From positions 61,840-125,839 of the forward strand of contig CAJUHP010000004.1 of assembly GCA_910586125.1 (NCBI GenBank): a stretch of 64,000 bases of DNA, given 5' to 3'. The notes below the pieces were generated by a model. The model saw only the letters and a list, made by a program, of their open reading frames with translations. It was not told where the DNA came from and made no database searches. This document shows positions 51,557 to 60,149 of the stretch, piece by piece. Each line of letters begins with the position of its first letter. Positions within the stretch are counted from its first letter, which is position 1. The position numbers were made by a program, and so were the translations under genes. This DNA is from an uncultured Lachnospiraceae bacterium (GTDB lineage: Bacteria; Bacillota; Clostridia; Lachnospirales; Lachnospiraceae).

Positions 51557-53269
51557 CTATGCCTGATATTTTCTTAGTAATTCCCGGTACGCTTCCAGGT
51601 CAAACGATTCTGCCGGACTTTTATTGCGTCTTACCTCGGCAAAAGGCGTCATCAGATTCCGAAATCCCTTTGCCTGCGCCCGCAGACAGAAATCCACAAT
51701 GGCGAGCGCGCCCAGACTCGCATCCGGCGGACCGACTTCCTCCCACACGCGGCGGGATACGCTGTAGCACAGCCCGTCCGCTGCCGCATGATCCCGATAC
51801 CAGTCGGTATGTCCGAGAGAATCCGCCGTGCCGGGACAGCATCCCGCAAAGAGAGGAACCGCCCGGTCTTTGGAAAGCAAAAGTCCCTGGTTTACAATCC
51901 GGCCCGAATCGTCCAGAATCCGCGGACAGACCACGCCGATCCCCGGCAGGGAGGCCCAGGAACGCAGCTCGTTTGCCGCCTTTGGCGAAACTTCCACGCC
52001 GGGCGCACAAAAGAGCTGCACCTCTTTTGAGATATCTCCCGAAAGCTTCACGCGGATGCAGGTGCCGTCCCGATCGGAAAAACCGGCGCGGCCGCAAATC
52101 CCCATCCGGTCCAGATGATCCTGCACAGCCTTAAGCTGCGCCCGGCGGGCATAGGGTTTTTCCTCCACATTTCTCGCGGTGGATCCCACCGCCGCCCGCC
52201 AGTGGTACAAAATCCGGGGGATCCGTTCGATTCGGTCCGTCTGTTCCCCCGCCCGCAGAAACAAATCCCAGTCCTGCGCTCCGTCGTAGGCGCTGCGCCA
52301 GCCGCCCAGATTTTTCAGAAATGCTGTGCGCAGCACGGACAGATGCGTGATGTAATTGGCGCTGTATAACATCTCCAAAGACCATCCGGGCTTATACAGC
52401 GGATTATAGCAGTACAGATGATCGGGATCGGTCAGATCGCTGTCACTGTAAAGAAAATCCAGATCCGGCCGGCGCCGGATAGCCGAGGCGACGCAGGACA
52501 GCGCGTCCTCCGCCAGCACATCGTCATGGTCGAGCATCACGACAAAATCTCCCTCCGCCATCGCGAGCGCCGCGTTGCTGTTTCCAGAAATCCCTAGATT
52601 TTCAGGCAGCAGCCGGTATTTAACGCGAAAATCCGACAAAAAACCGGCGAGAACCTCGGATATTCTGTTATCCTGACACCGCTCCAGAACAGGGACAGCG
52701 CTTCCGTCCGCCAGGCAGATCTCCCAGTTTTCCCAGGTCTGTCGAAAAACCGATTCCAGCATTTCTGCCAAATGTTCCGGATTCGTCTCATAGGCAGGAA
52801 CCACAATACTGAATTTCACAGAGTGCGCCGCCGCTATTTCCTGTCTTGGGGAAGAATCCCAGACCGCTGTATCGTAAGGATTGGCAGCCCTCTCCTCTTT
52901 CGTCTCTCCCTTAAGCTTCTGCCGCACAAGCGCCCTCAGGCTGTCCGGGATCTGCCCTTCTCTTCGGATGCGCGCCGGGCTGGTCCGGATTCGCCGTATC
53001 TGTTCCCCCTCGCCAAAACACAGGCGGAAAGCCTGCCTTTCTTCCCAGGAAAAGCGAATGCAAAAACCAAAACCGGCTTCGGCCTGTCCAGGAAAAAATG
53101 CGTCCCGCACATCCTCCCGCTCCGTGCGCTCCACGGCGGCGGCGATACGAAGACCGCGGGCGCTCTCCGCCCACACTTCACAGGCCGCCTCTGCCGTTTC
53201 CCCGGCGAGCCAGCCTGTTATCGTGACCTGACCATATTTATATTTTGCATGTTCGATATGATAGCGCAT
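51557..53269 (-). CDS. GT2 glycosyltransferase with degenerate second domain
   Basis: A 570-residue protein with the same order as its neighbour: an N-terminal beta domain (YKYGQVTITGWLAGETAEAA), then one full GT2 domain (FSIVVPAYETNPEHLAEMLE, LADGSAVP, MLDHDDVLAEDALS, FLYSDSDLTD). The second domain is shortened: the segment that should hold the nucleotide loop and the NND motif is missing, and only the later part remains (LPGIGVVCPRILDDSGRIVN, ALAIVDFCLRAQAKGFRNL). It is probably a single-activity enzyme or scaffold. First gene of the operon, promoter at 53319. Confidence 0.88.
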   Translation of the reverse strand: MRYHIEHAKYKYGQVTITGWLAGETAEAACEVWAESARGLRIAAAVERTEREDVRDAFFPGQAEAGFGFCIRFSWEERQAFRLCFGEGEQIRRIRTSPARIRREGQIPDSLRALVRQKLKGETKEERAANPYDTAVWDSSPRQEIAAAHSVKFSIVVPAYETNPEHLAEMLESVFRQTWENWEICLADGSAVPVLERCQDNRISEVLAGFLSDFRVKYRLLPENLGISGNSNAALAMAEGDFVVMLDHDDVLAEDALSCVASAIRRRPDLDFLYSDSDLTDPDHLYCYNPLYKPGWSLEMLYSANYITHLSVLRTAFLKNLGGWRSAYDGAQDWDLFLRAGEQTDRIERIPRILYHWRAAVGSTARNVEEKPYARRAQLKAVQDHLDRMGICGRAGFSDRDGTCIRVKLSGDISKEVQLFCAPGVEVSPKAANELRSWASLPGIGVVCPRILDDSGRIVNQGLLLSKDRAVPLFAGCCPGTADSLGHTDWYRDHAAADGLCYSVSRRVWEEVGPPDASLGALAIVDFCLRAQAKGFRNLMTPFAEVRRNKSPAESFDLEAYRELLRKYQA

Positions 53270-53318
53270 GAGAAACCTCAGAAATCATTCTGTCACACAA
53301 TCTTAGTATTCCGGCCAT

Positions 53319-53347
53319 ATTATACCAAAAAAGCCGGCCGGATTCAA
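53319..53347 (-). promoter_or_regulatory. Promoter of the second glycan operon
   Basis: On the minus strand TTGAAT (53347-53342), 17-base spacer, TATAAT (53324-53319), about 50 bp before the first GT2 start. Confidence 0.75.
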
Positions 53348-53472
53348 GACGTAAAAAACCGGACACATTTCTGCGCCCGGAAATCAAGCTAACCCATCCC
53401 GTTCCTCAACCAAAACACCATTCTTTACAAATCATGATCAGCAAATCCTTTGCCTCCATCAAACGTTCCTGC

Positions 53473-54330
53473 TTATTTTTCCCTTCTCTGTTCCTGCTTA
53501 TCATCCAGCAGATTTCCGATATGCTCTTTCTCAAAGAACATTTCCTTATTTGTCAGCACAATCATTGCTGCCGCAAAAAATATTGTAATTGTCTCCACAC
53601 ATTTTGTCTGTGGCGTCATGGCGATTTTCTCCTGCATCGTGTTCACAAACAAATGGAATATGATACAGGCAAGCATACTGCGGTTATTCTTTACATACAC
53701 CCATGTGGTCAGAAATCCTAATGGAACGACGCCGATTAAAAAGTTCAGCACATATAAAACACCAAGTTCTTTCAATCCATAATGATAGGTACCCTCAATC
53801 CAGAACAAGGGCAAGTGCCACAACGCCCATACCACGCCAAAAATGACAGACTCTGTAAACCATGAGAAATACGATGCTACAGAATCCTCGCCGTATCCCC
53901 GCCAGCCAACCTCTTCAATAATGGCCGCCAGCAAAATCGTCAGCAGCGCAGAAGTTCCTCCAACCGAAAAGGAAAAATCTTCCGTAAAGGAAAACTGCTC
54001 TAAGGACTGCCCTATTAATAGCGAAAGCAAGATGGAAAGAAAAACAATCGCCATAAACCCGAAAATGGCGGCTATCATACTGAGCGGTTTGATACAGTAA
54101 AAACCTATTAGTTTTCGCCTTAAATCTGCTTTTAGCGCCTTATTCCCCGAAGTCAATATGGTAATGACTGCTATGACAGCAGGAGCGGTTAAGCCAAACA
54201 GCATCAGCAGAGCGGATATACCGTTATCATTCGGTGATTTACTGATAACTGCCGCAAAAATCCAAAATATCCATGTAACGACAAAACAAGTGATATAAAA
54301 ACGCAATGGTCTGTATCTGTACGGTTCCAT
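53473..54330 (-). CDS. CPBP family intramembrane metalloprotease (CAAX protease-like)
   Basis: The protein has about 285 residues and eight membrane segments. The three catalytic motifs are present: EEVGWRGYGED (EExxxR), FGVVWALWHLPLF (FxxxH) and IIFHLFVN (HxxxN/B). ATG at 54330 with GGGAGGG nearby; the longer frame to 54366 starts with GTG and has no site. Members process membrane peptides or give bacteriocin self-immunity; the target here is unknown. It lies downstream of a TetR gene and a TetR-like operator, so inducible expression is likely. Confidence 0.9.
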   Translation of the reverse strand: MEPYRYRPLRFYITCFVVTWIFWIFAAVISKSPNDNGISALLMLFGLTAPAVIAVITILTSGNKALKADLRRKLIGFYCIKPLSMIAAIFGFMAIVFLSILLSLLIGQSLEQFSFTEDFSFSVGGTSALLTILLAAIIEEVGWRGYGEDSVASYFSWFTESVIFGVVWALWHLPLFWIEGTYHYGLKELGVLYVLNFLIGVVPLGFLTTWVYVKNNRSMLACIIFHLFVNTMQEKIAMTPQTKCVETITIFFAAAMIVLTNKEMFFEKEHIGNLLDDKQEQRREK

Positions 54331-54388
54331 AATGTCCCTCCCTAAAATCATATATATCAGATTCACTGAAATGTAATTCCTAAACCAA

Positions 54389-54414
54389 TAGACTGACGGT
54401 CTGCCTGTCGGTCA
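54389..54414. promoter_or_regulatory. TetR operator-like sequence before the CPBP gene
   Basis: TAGACTGACGGTCT (54389-54402) is followed by TGCCTGTCGGTCA (54402-54414). Both share the (T/A)GACTG(A/T)CGGTC core found in front of the tetR gene at 55132. Confidence 0.6.
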
Positions 54415-54461
54415 TAGGTTAAAAAATATGAAACTTTCATGTTCCTTACATCCCATTTCCT

Positions 54462-55100
54462 TTATCTCTCGCGATCTTGAAAAATAGGCATGATGGCTGA
54501 TTTCATACTGTTTTGCTCCATATTTAAGAGACGTTCCAGATTATAAATAAATGCCGCTATCTTTCTCTGCTTTTCTTCTGCACTATATTCCATAAGATCA
54601 TCAAATACAATGTTTGCATATAGGAATGTCATTTCTGCCACTTCTTCGGGATAATCGGTTTTGCATATCCCCTGCACAATGCTTTCCTGTATTAAGTCCG
54701 TTATCAGCGGATTGATTTCAGATAAAATACATGTCTGCATTTTTTGGTGCATAAGGGCGTTCTGCGGTCTGTGTGCCTGTTTCAGAAGTTCATGGCTGAA
54801 ATTCTTATCGTCTACCTTAAGGGCCAGCATCATCTTTGTAAGCCGCTGCAATATGGGCGTATCTTTTTCAGATATAATTTTTTCCGCTTTTTCAGCCAAC
54901 CTTTTTACCGTACGTTCTATCATCGCATCCAGGATTTCTTCCTTTGACTTAAAATGATAGTATAGCGTGCCTCTGGCAATTCCAATCTCATTCAAAATAT
55001 CCGTCGTACTTGTGCTGTCAAAGCCTTTTTCTCCAAATAATCGTTCTGCTGCATCCAATATCTCATTTTTTCGTTCTTCTGCTTCTTTCACCACTCGCAT
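54462..55100 (-). CDS. TetR/AcrR family transcriptional regulator
   Basis: A protein of about 212 residues with an N-terminal helix-turn-helix (RKNEILDAAERLFGEKGFDS, TSTTDILNEIGIARGTLYYH, FKSKEEILDAMI) and a variable ligand-binding C-terminal domain. ATG at 55100, preceded by GGGTGA; the frame open to 55175 overlaps the promoter. It probably represses itself and the downstream CPBP protease via the matching sites at 55132 and 54389. Inducer unknown. Confidence 0.93.
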   Translation of the reverse strand: MRVVKEAEERKNEILDAAERLFGEKGFDSTSTTDILNEIGIARGTLYYHFKSKEEILDAMIERTVKRLAEKAEKIISEKDTPILQRLTKMMLALKVDDKNFSHELLKQAHRPQNALMHQKMQTCILSEINPLITDLIQESIVQGICKTDYPEEVAEMTFLYANIVFDDLMEYSAEEKQRKIAAFIYNLERLLNMEQNSMKSAIMPIFQDRER

Positions 55101-55131
55101 TTCATTCACCCGCTTTGATTTCCAGTATAGA

Positions 55132-55146
55132 TAGACTGTCGGTCTA
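55132..55146. promoter_or_regulatory. TetR operator-like palindrome before tetR
   Basis: TAGACTGTCGGTCTA, an imperfect palindrome centred on one base, directly next to the -10 box. It matches the site in front of the CPBP gene. Confidence 0.7.
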
Positions 55147-55175
55147 ATACTAACATACAGAGGCTTTGTTGTCAA
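55147..55175 (-). promoter_or_regulatory. Promoter of the tetR gene
   Basis: On the minus strand TTGACA (55175-55170), 17-base spacer, TAGTAT (55152-55147). Confidence 0.65.
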
Positions 55176-55189
55176 TCTGTTTTGAACGG

Positions 55190-56110
55190 CTAATTATAGT
55201 CCAGTCTCTGATCCTGATAACACGAATTATTGCATATTTCGGGCGACGCGCCGCCAAATGCCAAGCCTGCCTCCTCATCTCCCTGCAAAAGCCACATAAA
55301 CCATGCTGTCTCATACCCGTTCGCACCTGTCAGCATCTCTCCATGGTCCGCATCGGTTCTTCTCGCCATCACCTTTATGGGAGCGCCGGTAATTTTATCA
55401 TAGATCTGGTTCATGCCCTCCAGCGGTGAGATTGTTTTTGCATCCATATCCTTCGTGCCGGCCGTCATAAAAAAGGGAATGGTTATCTCAGAGGCATCGT
55501 ATTCCCATTCCAGCAAAAAAGACAACTCTTCATGAGTCACGCTCGCCGCATAAGCCGCCTGATATTTTCCAGCATGTCTTGTGGCGGTTATGGTATTGAT
55601 CACTGCCACGCCGCCCTGCGAATGGCCGGATACGCCGATTTTATCCGTATCTACATGCCCGAAGAAAATACTTTCGCTGTTTTCGTTTGCTTTCAGAAGA
55701 TAATTCAGGCTCATATCCGCCGCAAATCCATTCCAGGAATTCTCTTCTTCATTGCCGATGACGATGAATCCCCAGGAAGCCAGATGTTCAAACAGGGCCT
55801 TGCATTTGGAGGCGGGAATGCCAGTCCCGTTGTTGATCACCACCACAGGATACCTCTTCTCACTGGTCTCCAATTCGGACGGATACCACACCTCATATTT
55901 CTTATAGTTTTCCAAAACGCTCTGCTCAAAATAAGCTACCTCATATTTCCCTCCGGCCAAATATTTTTCCTCGATTATCCCGCCGCTCGTAATCTTCTCA
56001 TGGTAATCCGCCGCCACCGCAGGACGCCGCGAGAGATAAAAGATCAGCGCTGCCATCAAAAGGAAAAAAATAATCAGTACAATCCCGATCACTTTTATGA
56101 ACCTGCCCAA
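55190..56110 (-). CDS. Membrane-anchored alpha/beta hydrolase
   Basis: A protein of about 306 residues with an N-terminal membrane helix (VIGIVLIIFFLLMAALIFYL) and an alpha/beta hydrolase domain. The nucleophile elbow GHSQGG is at about residue 165, an acid candidate lies in GTKDMDAKT, and the histidine is in DADHGEML; VVINNGTG gives the oxyanion strand. It resembles PAF-acetylhydrolase or PET-hydrolase-like esterases; substrate unknown. The start appears to be TTG (AGAGGC upstream); a GTG six codons on is possible. The first ATG would remove the membrane helix. Confidence 0.83.
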   Translation of the reverse strand: MGRFIKVIGIVLIIFFLLMAALIFYLSRRPAVAADYHEKITSGGIIEEKYLAGGKYEVAYFEQSVLENYKKYEVWYPSELETSEKRYPVVVINNGTGIPASKCKALFEHLASWGFIVIGNEEENSWNGFAADMSLNYLLKANENSESIFFGHVDTDKIGVSGHSQGGVAVINTITATRHAGKYQAAYAASVTHEELSFLLEWEYDASEITIPFFMTAGTKDMDAKTISPLEGMNQIYDKITGAPIKVMARRTDADHGEMLTGANGYETAWFMWLLQGDEEAGLAFGGASPEICNNSCYQDQRLDYN

Positions 56111-56321
56111 AATTTTCGCCTCTTTCTGCCGTGAAAAAGCTATCTTCTGATAAAACTATTCTATCTGCCTCCCACCGCCGTGTCAATGGCCGCTCAAAAA
56201 TGAGACATATTCGGGGAATCTGTTTCAGCGGACACCGCTTCTTATCAATTTTTAAAAACCGGCATAATCTGCCCAACTTTCTGCAATACTAAACCTGACA
56301 ACGATCCAGAAAGGAAAAACT

Positions 56322-56636
56322 ATGTCTGAATTAAGAAAAAAACCATATAAAAGATTCCCTGAGGAGTACCCCGATCATCCGGAACGTTTTACGGAAGAGA
56401 TTGTGGCTGTCGATCACATCGAACTGGCACAGCCGGACGATTCTCTCCAGATGTGTATGGGAGCAGGCGAAACATTCTGTGACTGTCACCGCCAAACCTG
56501 GCCTAAAGATGAGCAGAGCATACACGACGCTGCCGTCCGCCAGGATTCGGACTATCACGACGGCGATAAAGCCGCGCCGGATAACAATCTTTTCTTTGAA
56601 GAGCGCAGCAATCCTCTGAGCAGCAAGGGAAATTAA
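56322..56636 (+). CDS. Small acidic Cys-containing protein of unknown function
   Basis: A 104-residue, hydrophilic, acidic protein with a basic N terminus (SELRKKPYKRFPEEYPDHPE) and a middle segment with three cysteines and a histidine (MCMGAGETFCDCHRQTWP), which could bind a metal. No signal peptide or membrane segment. AGAAAGGAAAAAC precedes the ATG, and a textbook terminator follows, so it is a real single-gene unit. I do not recognise the family. Confidence 0.7.
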   Translation: MSELRKKPYKRFPEEYPDHPERFTEEIVAVDHIELAQPDDSLQMCMGAGETFCDCHRQTWPKDEQSIHDAAVRQDSDYHDGDKAAPDNNLFFEERSNPLSSKGN

Positions 56637-56653
56637 TTCTCTTTCATCCGTAT

Positions 56654-56697
56654 AAAAGACGGGCAGAAGCAGCCGCTTCCCACCCGTCTTTTTTTTC
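56654..56697 (+). terminator. Intrinsic terminator after the small unknown gene
   Basis: AAAAGACGGG (56654-56663) pairs with CCCGTCTTTT (56683-56692), with an inner GAAGC/GCTTC stem, and continues into a T run. It can also end the converging PTS operon. Confidence 0.9.
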
Positions 56698-56719
56698 TGA
56701 TCATGTACCTGGAAACCGG

Positions 56720-57016
56720 TCAGTTTTCTTCTTTCTCCACCTTCTCCAGCATCTCCGTCAGTTTATCCTGCAATTCGTTCATCGACATGATGTTGCGCAG
56801 CACAATCTTGTTGGGCAGCTCGCCTACATGCGCGGCCAGATCGCCGCCCACCACAAAAATATCTGCCGCTCCAGGAACCGCCTCGGACGTTCTGGCATGT
56901 ACGACGTTAATGCCGGTCTTTCCGATCTGCTTTAACACCTTCTCCACATTCAGGCGCACCATCAGAGAAGAACCAATTCCCGTCCCGCAGCAACACATGA
57001 TTTTTTTTACCGTCAT
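56720..57016 (-). CDS. PTS IIB component, ascorbate/galactitol-type
   Basis: A 98-residue protein. The phosphocysteine loop KIMCCCGTGIGSSLM is at about residues 5-19, typical of the SgaB/GatB-like IIB fold. It would receive phosphate from IIA and pass it to a sugar bound by a IIC component, but no IIC gene follows: the operon ends at a terminator 23 bp downstream. It may work with a IIC coded elsewhere or have a regulatory role. ATG start. Confidence 0.9.
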   Translation of the reverse strand: MTVKKIMCCCGTGIGSSLMVRLNVEKVLKQIGKTGINVVHARTSEAVPGAADIFVVGGDLAAHVGELPNKIVLRNIMSMNELQDKLTEMLEKVEKEEN

Positions 57017-57032
57017 AATTCTCTCTCCTTTC

Positions 57033-57494
57033 TCATTCCAAGGCCGCCTCCTCGGCAGCCAGAAAAATCTGATATACTTCCTCCGCGCTTTTGCTGTTTA
57101 TGACCTGACGGATTTTTTCCTCGTTCATAAACAGCTCCGCCAGGGTAGCCATCACGTCGATGTGATCCTCTCCGTTCGTGGCGGCCAGCGTCACCAAAAG
57201 CCTGGCCTGCCGGCTTTTGTCCCCGGAAAAATCCACGGATTTATGTACGACAGTCACAGCGAGTTGTTTTTCAATGACCCCCTGCTCCGGCCTGCCGTGC
57301 AGCAGCGCCACATCGTCTGTCAGGACAAAATAAGGTCCCAGTTCCAGCGCATTTTCAATTATCCCGTCCGCATAGCGAGGCTCCACAAAACCGGTCTGCA
57401 CCAGCGGCTTTACGCTGACGCGCACCGCCTCCTGCCAGTCTGCGACCTGGTCAAGAATCTGTATGTTTTCTTTACGCAGCATCTGTGCAATCAT
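57033..57494 (-). CDS. PTS IIA component (mannitol/fructose/ascorbate superfamily)
   Basis: A 153-residue PTS_EIIA type-2 domain. The phosphohistidine is in ALLHGRPEQGV near residue 67, with ENALELGPYFVLTDDVAL before it. It accepts phosphate from HPr and passes it to IIB, which is coded 16 bp downstream. AAGGAGGAG precedes the ATG. Its position after manA suggests a link to hexose-6-phosphate metabolism, though the motifs look nearer to the ascorbate/galactitol group. Confidence 0.9.
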   Translation of the reverse strand: MIAQMLRKENIQILDQVADWQEAVRVSVKPLVQTGFVEPRYADGIIENALELGPYFVLTDDVALLHGRPEQGVIEKQLAVTVVHKSVDFSGDKSRQARLLVTLAATNGEDHIDVMATLAELFMNEEKIRQVINSKSAEEVYQIFLAAEEAALE

Positions 57495-57521
57495 TTGTCT
57501 CCTCCTTTTTGGGGCTGCAGG

Positions 57522-58454
57522 TCAGGGACGCGAAAGCATCAGTTCCAATTCTCCGCAAAGCTCATACTCGCCGTATCCGTGCAAAAGCAGGAAATGATCG
57601 CCTTTCTGGATCTCGGTTCCATTAATCGTTCCCTTTCCGTCCAGAACATCCAGAATCTCATACAAAGGCTGCTTGGGCCGCTTCATGCTGCCGTGGAGCA
57701 CCAGATGCTCGACAGCGTAATACTTGCACTCCACCAGCTTTTCCAGGCGGTACGATTCTGTCTCCTCCACGCTTCTCTCTGTCGCCGCCTCTTTCGCCGG
57801 ACAAACGATCACATCCATGCTCTGCGACAGGTGAAGCTGTCTGGGCTTTCCGTTCTGCAGACGGCCGTAATCATAGAGACGATAGGTGACGTCGCTGCTC
57901 TGCTGCGTTTCCAGAATCAGCGTTCCTCCTTTGATGGCGTGAACGGTTCCCGGTTCGATCTGGAAAAAATCTCCCTTGTGGATCGGGCGCTCCCGCAAAA
58001 GCTCTTTCCAGCGATCCTCCTCAATCATCTTCTTCAGCTCTTCCGACGACGAGGCGTTATGCCCTACGATGATCGTCGCTCCCGGCTCGCAGTCCAGAAT
58101 ATACCAGCACTCGGTCTTTCCCAGAGAACCATTTTCATGAGCGCCGGCGTAGACATCGTCCGGATGTACCTGAATGCTCAGATCATCTCTGGCGTCAATG
58201 ATCTTTACCAGCAGGGGAAACTGATCCCCAGCCTGGCCTCCGAACAGCTCTCTGTGTTCCTGCCAAAGCTGGCCCAGCGTCCAGCCGTCATACTGGCCGC
58301 CGCGGATTTTACAGTCCCCGTTCTTGTGACCGCTGACCGCCCAGCACTCTCCCGTCGTCTCACTGGGGATCGCGTAATCAAAGCGAGTCCGAAGCGCATT
58401 GCCGCCCCAGATCACATCCTTAAATACCGGCTCCAAAAAAAGTATCTCTGACAT
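57522..58454 (-). CDS. manA: Mannose-6-phosphate isomerase, class I (ManA)
   Basis: A 310-residue cupin-type zinc enzyme converting mannose 6-phosphate and fructose 6-phosphate. The zinc-binding QVHPDD is near residue 96 and the second histidine in EPGTVHAI near 170. Length is that of the short Bacillota form. It can supply mannose for GDP-mannose and the nearby glycan loci or channel sugar imported by the PTS. 27 bp before the IIA gene, so all three are probably one unit. Confidence 0.95.
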   Translation of the reverse strand: MSEILFLEPVFKDVIWGGNALRTRFDYAIPSETTGECWAVSGHKNGDCKIRGGQYDGWTLGQLWQEHRELFGGQAGDQFPLLVKIIDARDDLSIQVHPDDVYAGAHENGSLGKTECWYILDCEPGATIIVGHNASSSEELKKMIEEDRWKELLRERPIHKGDFFQIEPGTVHAIKGGTLILETQQSSDVTYRLYDYGRLQNGKPRQLHLSQSMDVIVCPAKEAATERSVEETESYRLEKLVECKYYAVEHLVLHGSMKRPKQPLYEILDVLDGKGTINGTEIQKGDHFLLLHGYGEYELCGELELMLSRP

Positions 58455-58512
58455 AGTTATCCTCCTTGGATTTTATCATTGCAAGCGCCCGGTTTTACCG
58501 GCGCGCCAACGC

Positions 58513-60111
58513 TCACTCCCGCCCGAACTCCGACAGCTTCAGTCCCGGATTGCGGTCTTGCACCATTCCTACGCTCCAGCTATTGACAAACAGCAGAAGC
58601 GGGTTGTCTTTCAAATCCTTGATCCGTTTCATATCCGAAGTTCCCTGAATCTTGTTTACGTCGATTTCATCTTTATTCTCAATCCAGCGGATATATTCAT
58701 AGGGAAGATTTTCCAGCCGGACCTCCACGTTGTATTCATTCTGCAGCCGGTACAAAAGCACGTCAAACTGCAGAACGCCCACCACGCCGACAATAATCTC
58801 CTCCATGCCCGTATTGAATTCCTGGAAAATCTGAATGGCGCCCTCCTGGGCAATCTGACTGATTCCCTTGACAAACTGCTTGCGTTTCATGGTATCCATC
58901 TGACGCACTCTGGCAAAATGTTCCGGCGCAAACGTCGGAATTCCCTCAAACTGAAATTTCTCGTTCCCGGTACACAGTGTATCCCCGATGGCAAAAATGC
59001 CCGGATCGAACACGCCGATGATATCCCCGGCATAGGCTTCCTCCACAATCTTGCGATCCTGCGCCATCATCTGCTGCGGCTGGCTCAGACGCAGCTTTTT
59101 GCCTCCCTGGACATGATACACCTCCATCCCGGCCTCAAAGCGCCCGGAAGTGATGCGCATGAACGCGATGCGGTCCCGGTGCGCCTTGTTCATATTGGCC
59201 TGGATTTTAAAGACAAAGGCCGAAAAATCGGAGCGAAACGGTGAAATCTCTCCGATATCCGACACGCGCGGCAGCGGTGACGAGGTCATCTGCAGAAAAT
59301 GCTTCAGAAACGTCTCCACGCCGAAATTCGTCAGCGCCGAACCGAAAAATACCGGCGAGATCTCTCCGGCCTGCACGGCCTCCATGTCAAACTCCTGGCC
59401 GGCGCCGTCCAACAGTTCAATCTCGTCCAAAAGCTGATCATAGTACTCTTTCCCGATCACGGATACCGCTTCGGGGCTGTCCGCCGCGATCTCGCGCGAA
59501 TCAATGGCTTTCTGTCCATTCATGGCGGCGGTAAAGGTGGTGATGGTCTTCTCCCTGCGGTCATACACGCCCTTGAAATTCTTCCCGCAGCCGATCGGCC
59601 AGTTGATCGGACAGGTCTGAATCCCCAGAACATTCTCGATATCGCTCATCAGCTCAAACGGATCGTTGGCCTCCCGGTCCAGCTTATTGATAAAAGTAAA
59701 GATCGGAATATGGCGCATCACGCAGACCTTAAACAGTTTGATGGTCTGCGCCTCCACGCCCTTGGAGGCGTCGATCACCATCACGGCGGAGTCCGCCGCC
59801 ATCAGCGTGCGGTATGTGTCCTCCGAGAAATCCTGATGTCCCGGCGTATCCAAGATATTGATGCAGCGGCCGTCGTAGTTAAACTGCATGACCGAGGAAG
59901 TCACCGAGATTCCTCTCTCCTTCTCGATCTCCATCCAGTCTGAAACAGCGTGGCGGGCCGCCTTCCTCCCTTTCACGGAACCGGCCAGATTGATCGCGCC
60001 GCCATAGAGAAGAAACTTCTCCGTCAGCGTCGTCTTTCCGGCGTCCGGATGGGAGATAATGGCAAAGGTCCGGCGTTTTTTGATCTCTTCGTTTATTTCT
60101 GTGGTTGACAA
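58513..60111 (-). CDS. prfC: Peptide chain release factor 3 (RF3)
   Basis: A 532-residue GTPase that recycles RF1/RF2 from the ribosome. G1 is SHPDAGKTTL, G3 DTPGHQDFSEDTYR, G4 NKLDREA; the C-terminal part has FFGSALTNFGVETFL and the RF3-specific VGVVGVLQFDVLLYRLQNEY. The start is TTG, nine bases after a perfect AGGAGG; no closer ATG keeps the N terminus. 38 bp after the cardiolipin synthase gene. Confidence 0.97.
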   Translation of the reverse strand: MSTTEINEEIKKRRTFAIISHPDAGKTTLTEKFLLYGGAINLAGSVKGRKAARHAVSDWMEIEKERGISVTSSVMQFNYDGRCINILDTPGHQDFSEDTYRTLMAADSAVMVIDASKGVEAQTIKLFKVCVMRHIPIFTFINKLDREANDPFELMSDIENVLGIQTCPINWPIGCGKNFKGVYDRREKTITTFTAAMNGQKAIDSREIAADSPEAVSVIGKEYYDQLLDEIELLDGAGQEFDMEAVQAGEISPVFFGSALTNFGVETFLKHFLQMTSSPLPRVSDIGEISPFRSDFSAFVFKIQANMNKAHRDRIAFMRITSGRFEAGMEVYHVQGGKKLRLSQPQQMMAQDRKIVEEAYAGDIIGVFDPGIFAIGDTLCTGNEKFQFEGIPTFAPEHFARVRQMDTMKRKQFVKGISQIAQEGAIQIFQEFNTGMEEIIVGVVGVLQFDVLLYRLQNEYNVEVRLENLPYEYIRWIENKDEIDVNKIQGTSDMKRIKDLKDNPLLLFVNSWSVGMVQDRNPGLKLSEFGRE

Positions 60112-60149
60112 AAATTTTTCCTCCTGAACATTAATATATCAGACACGCG

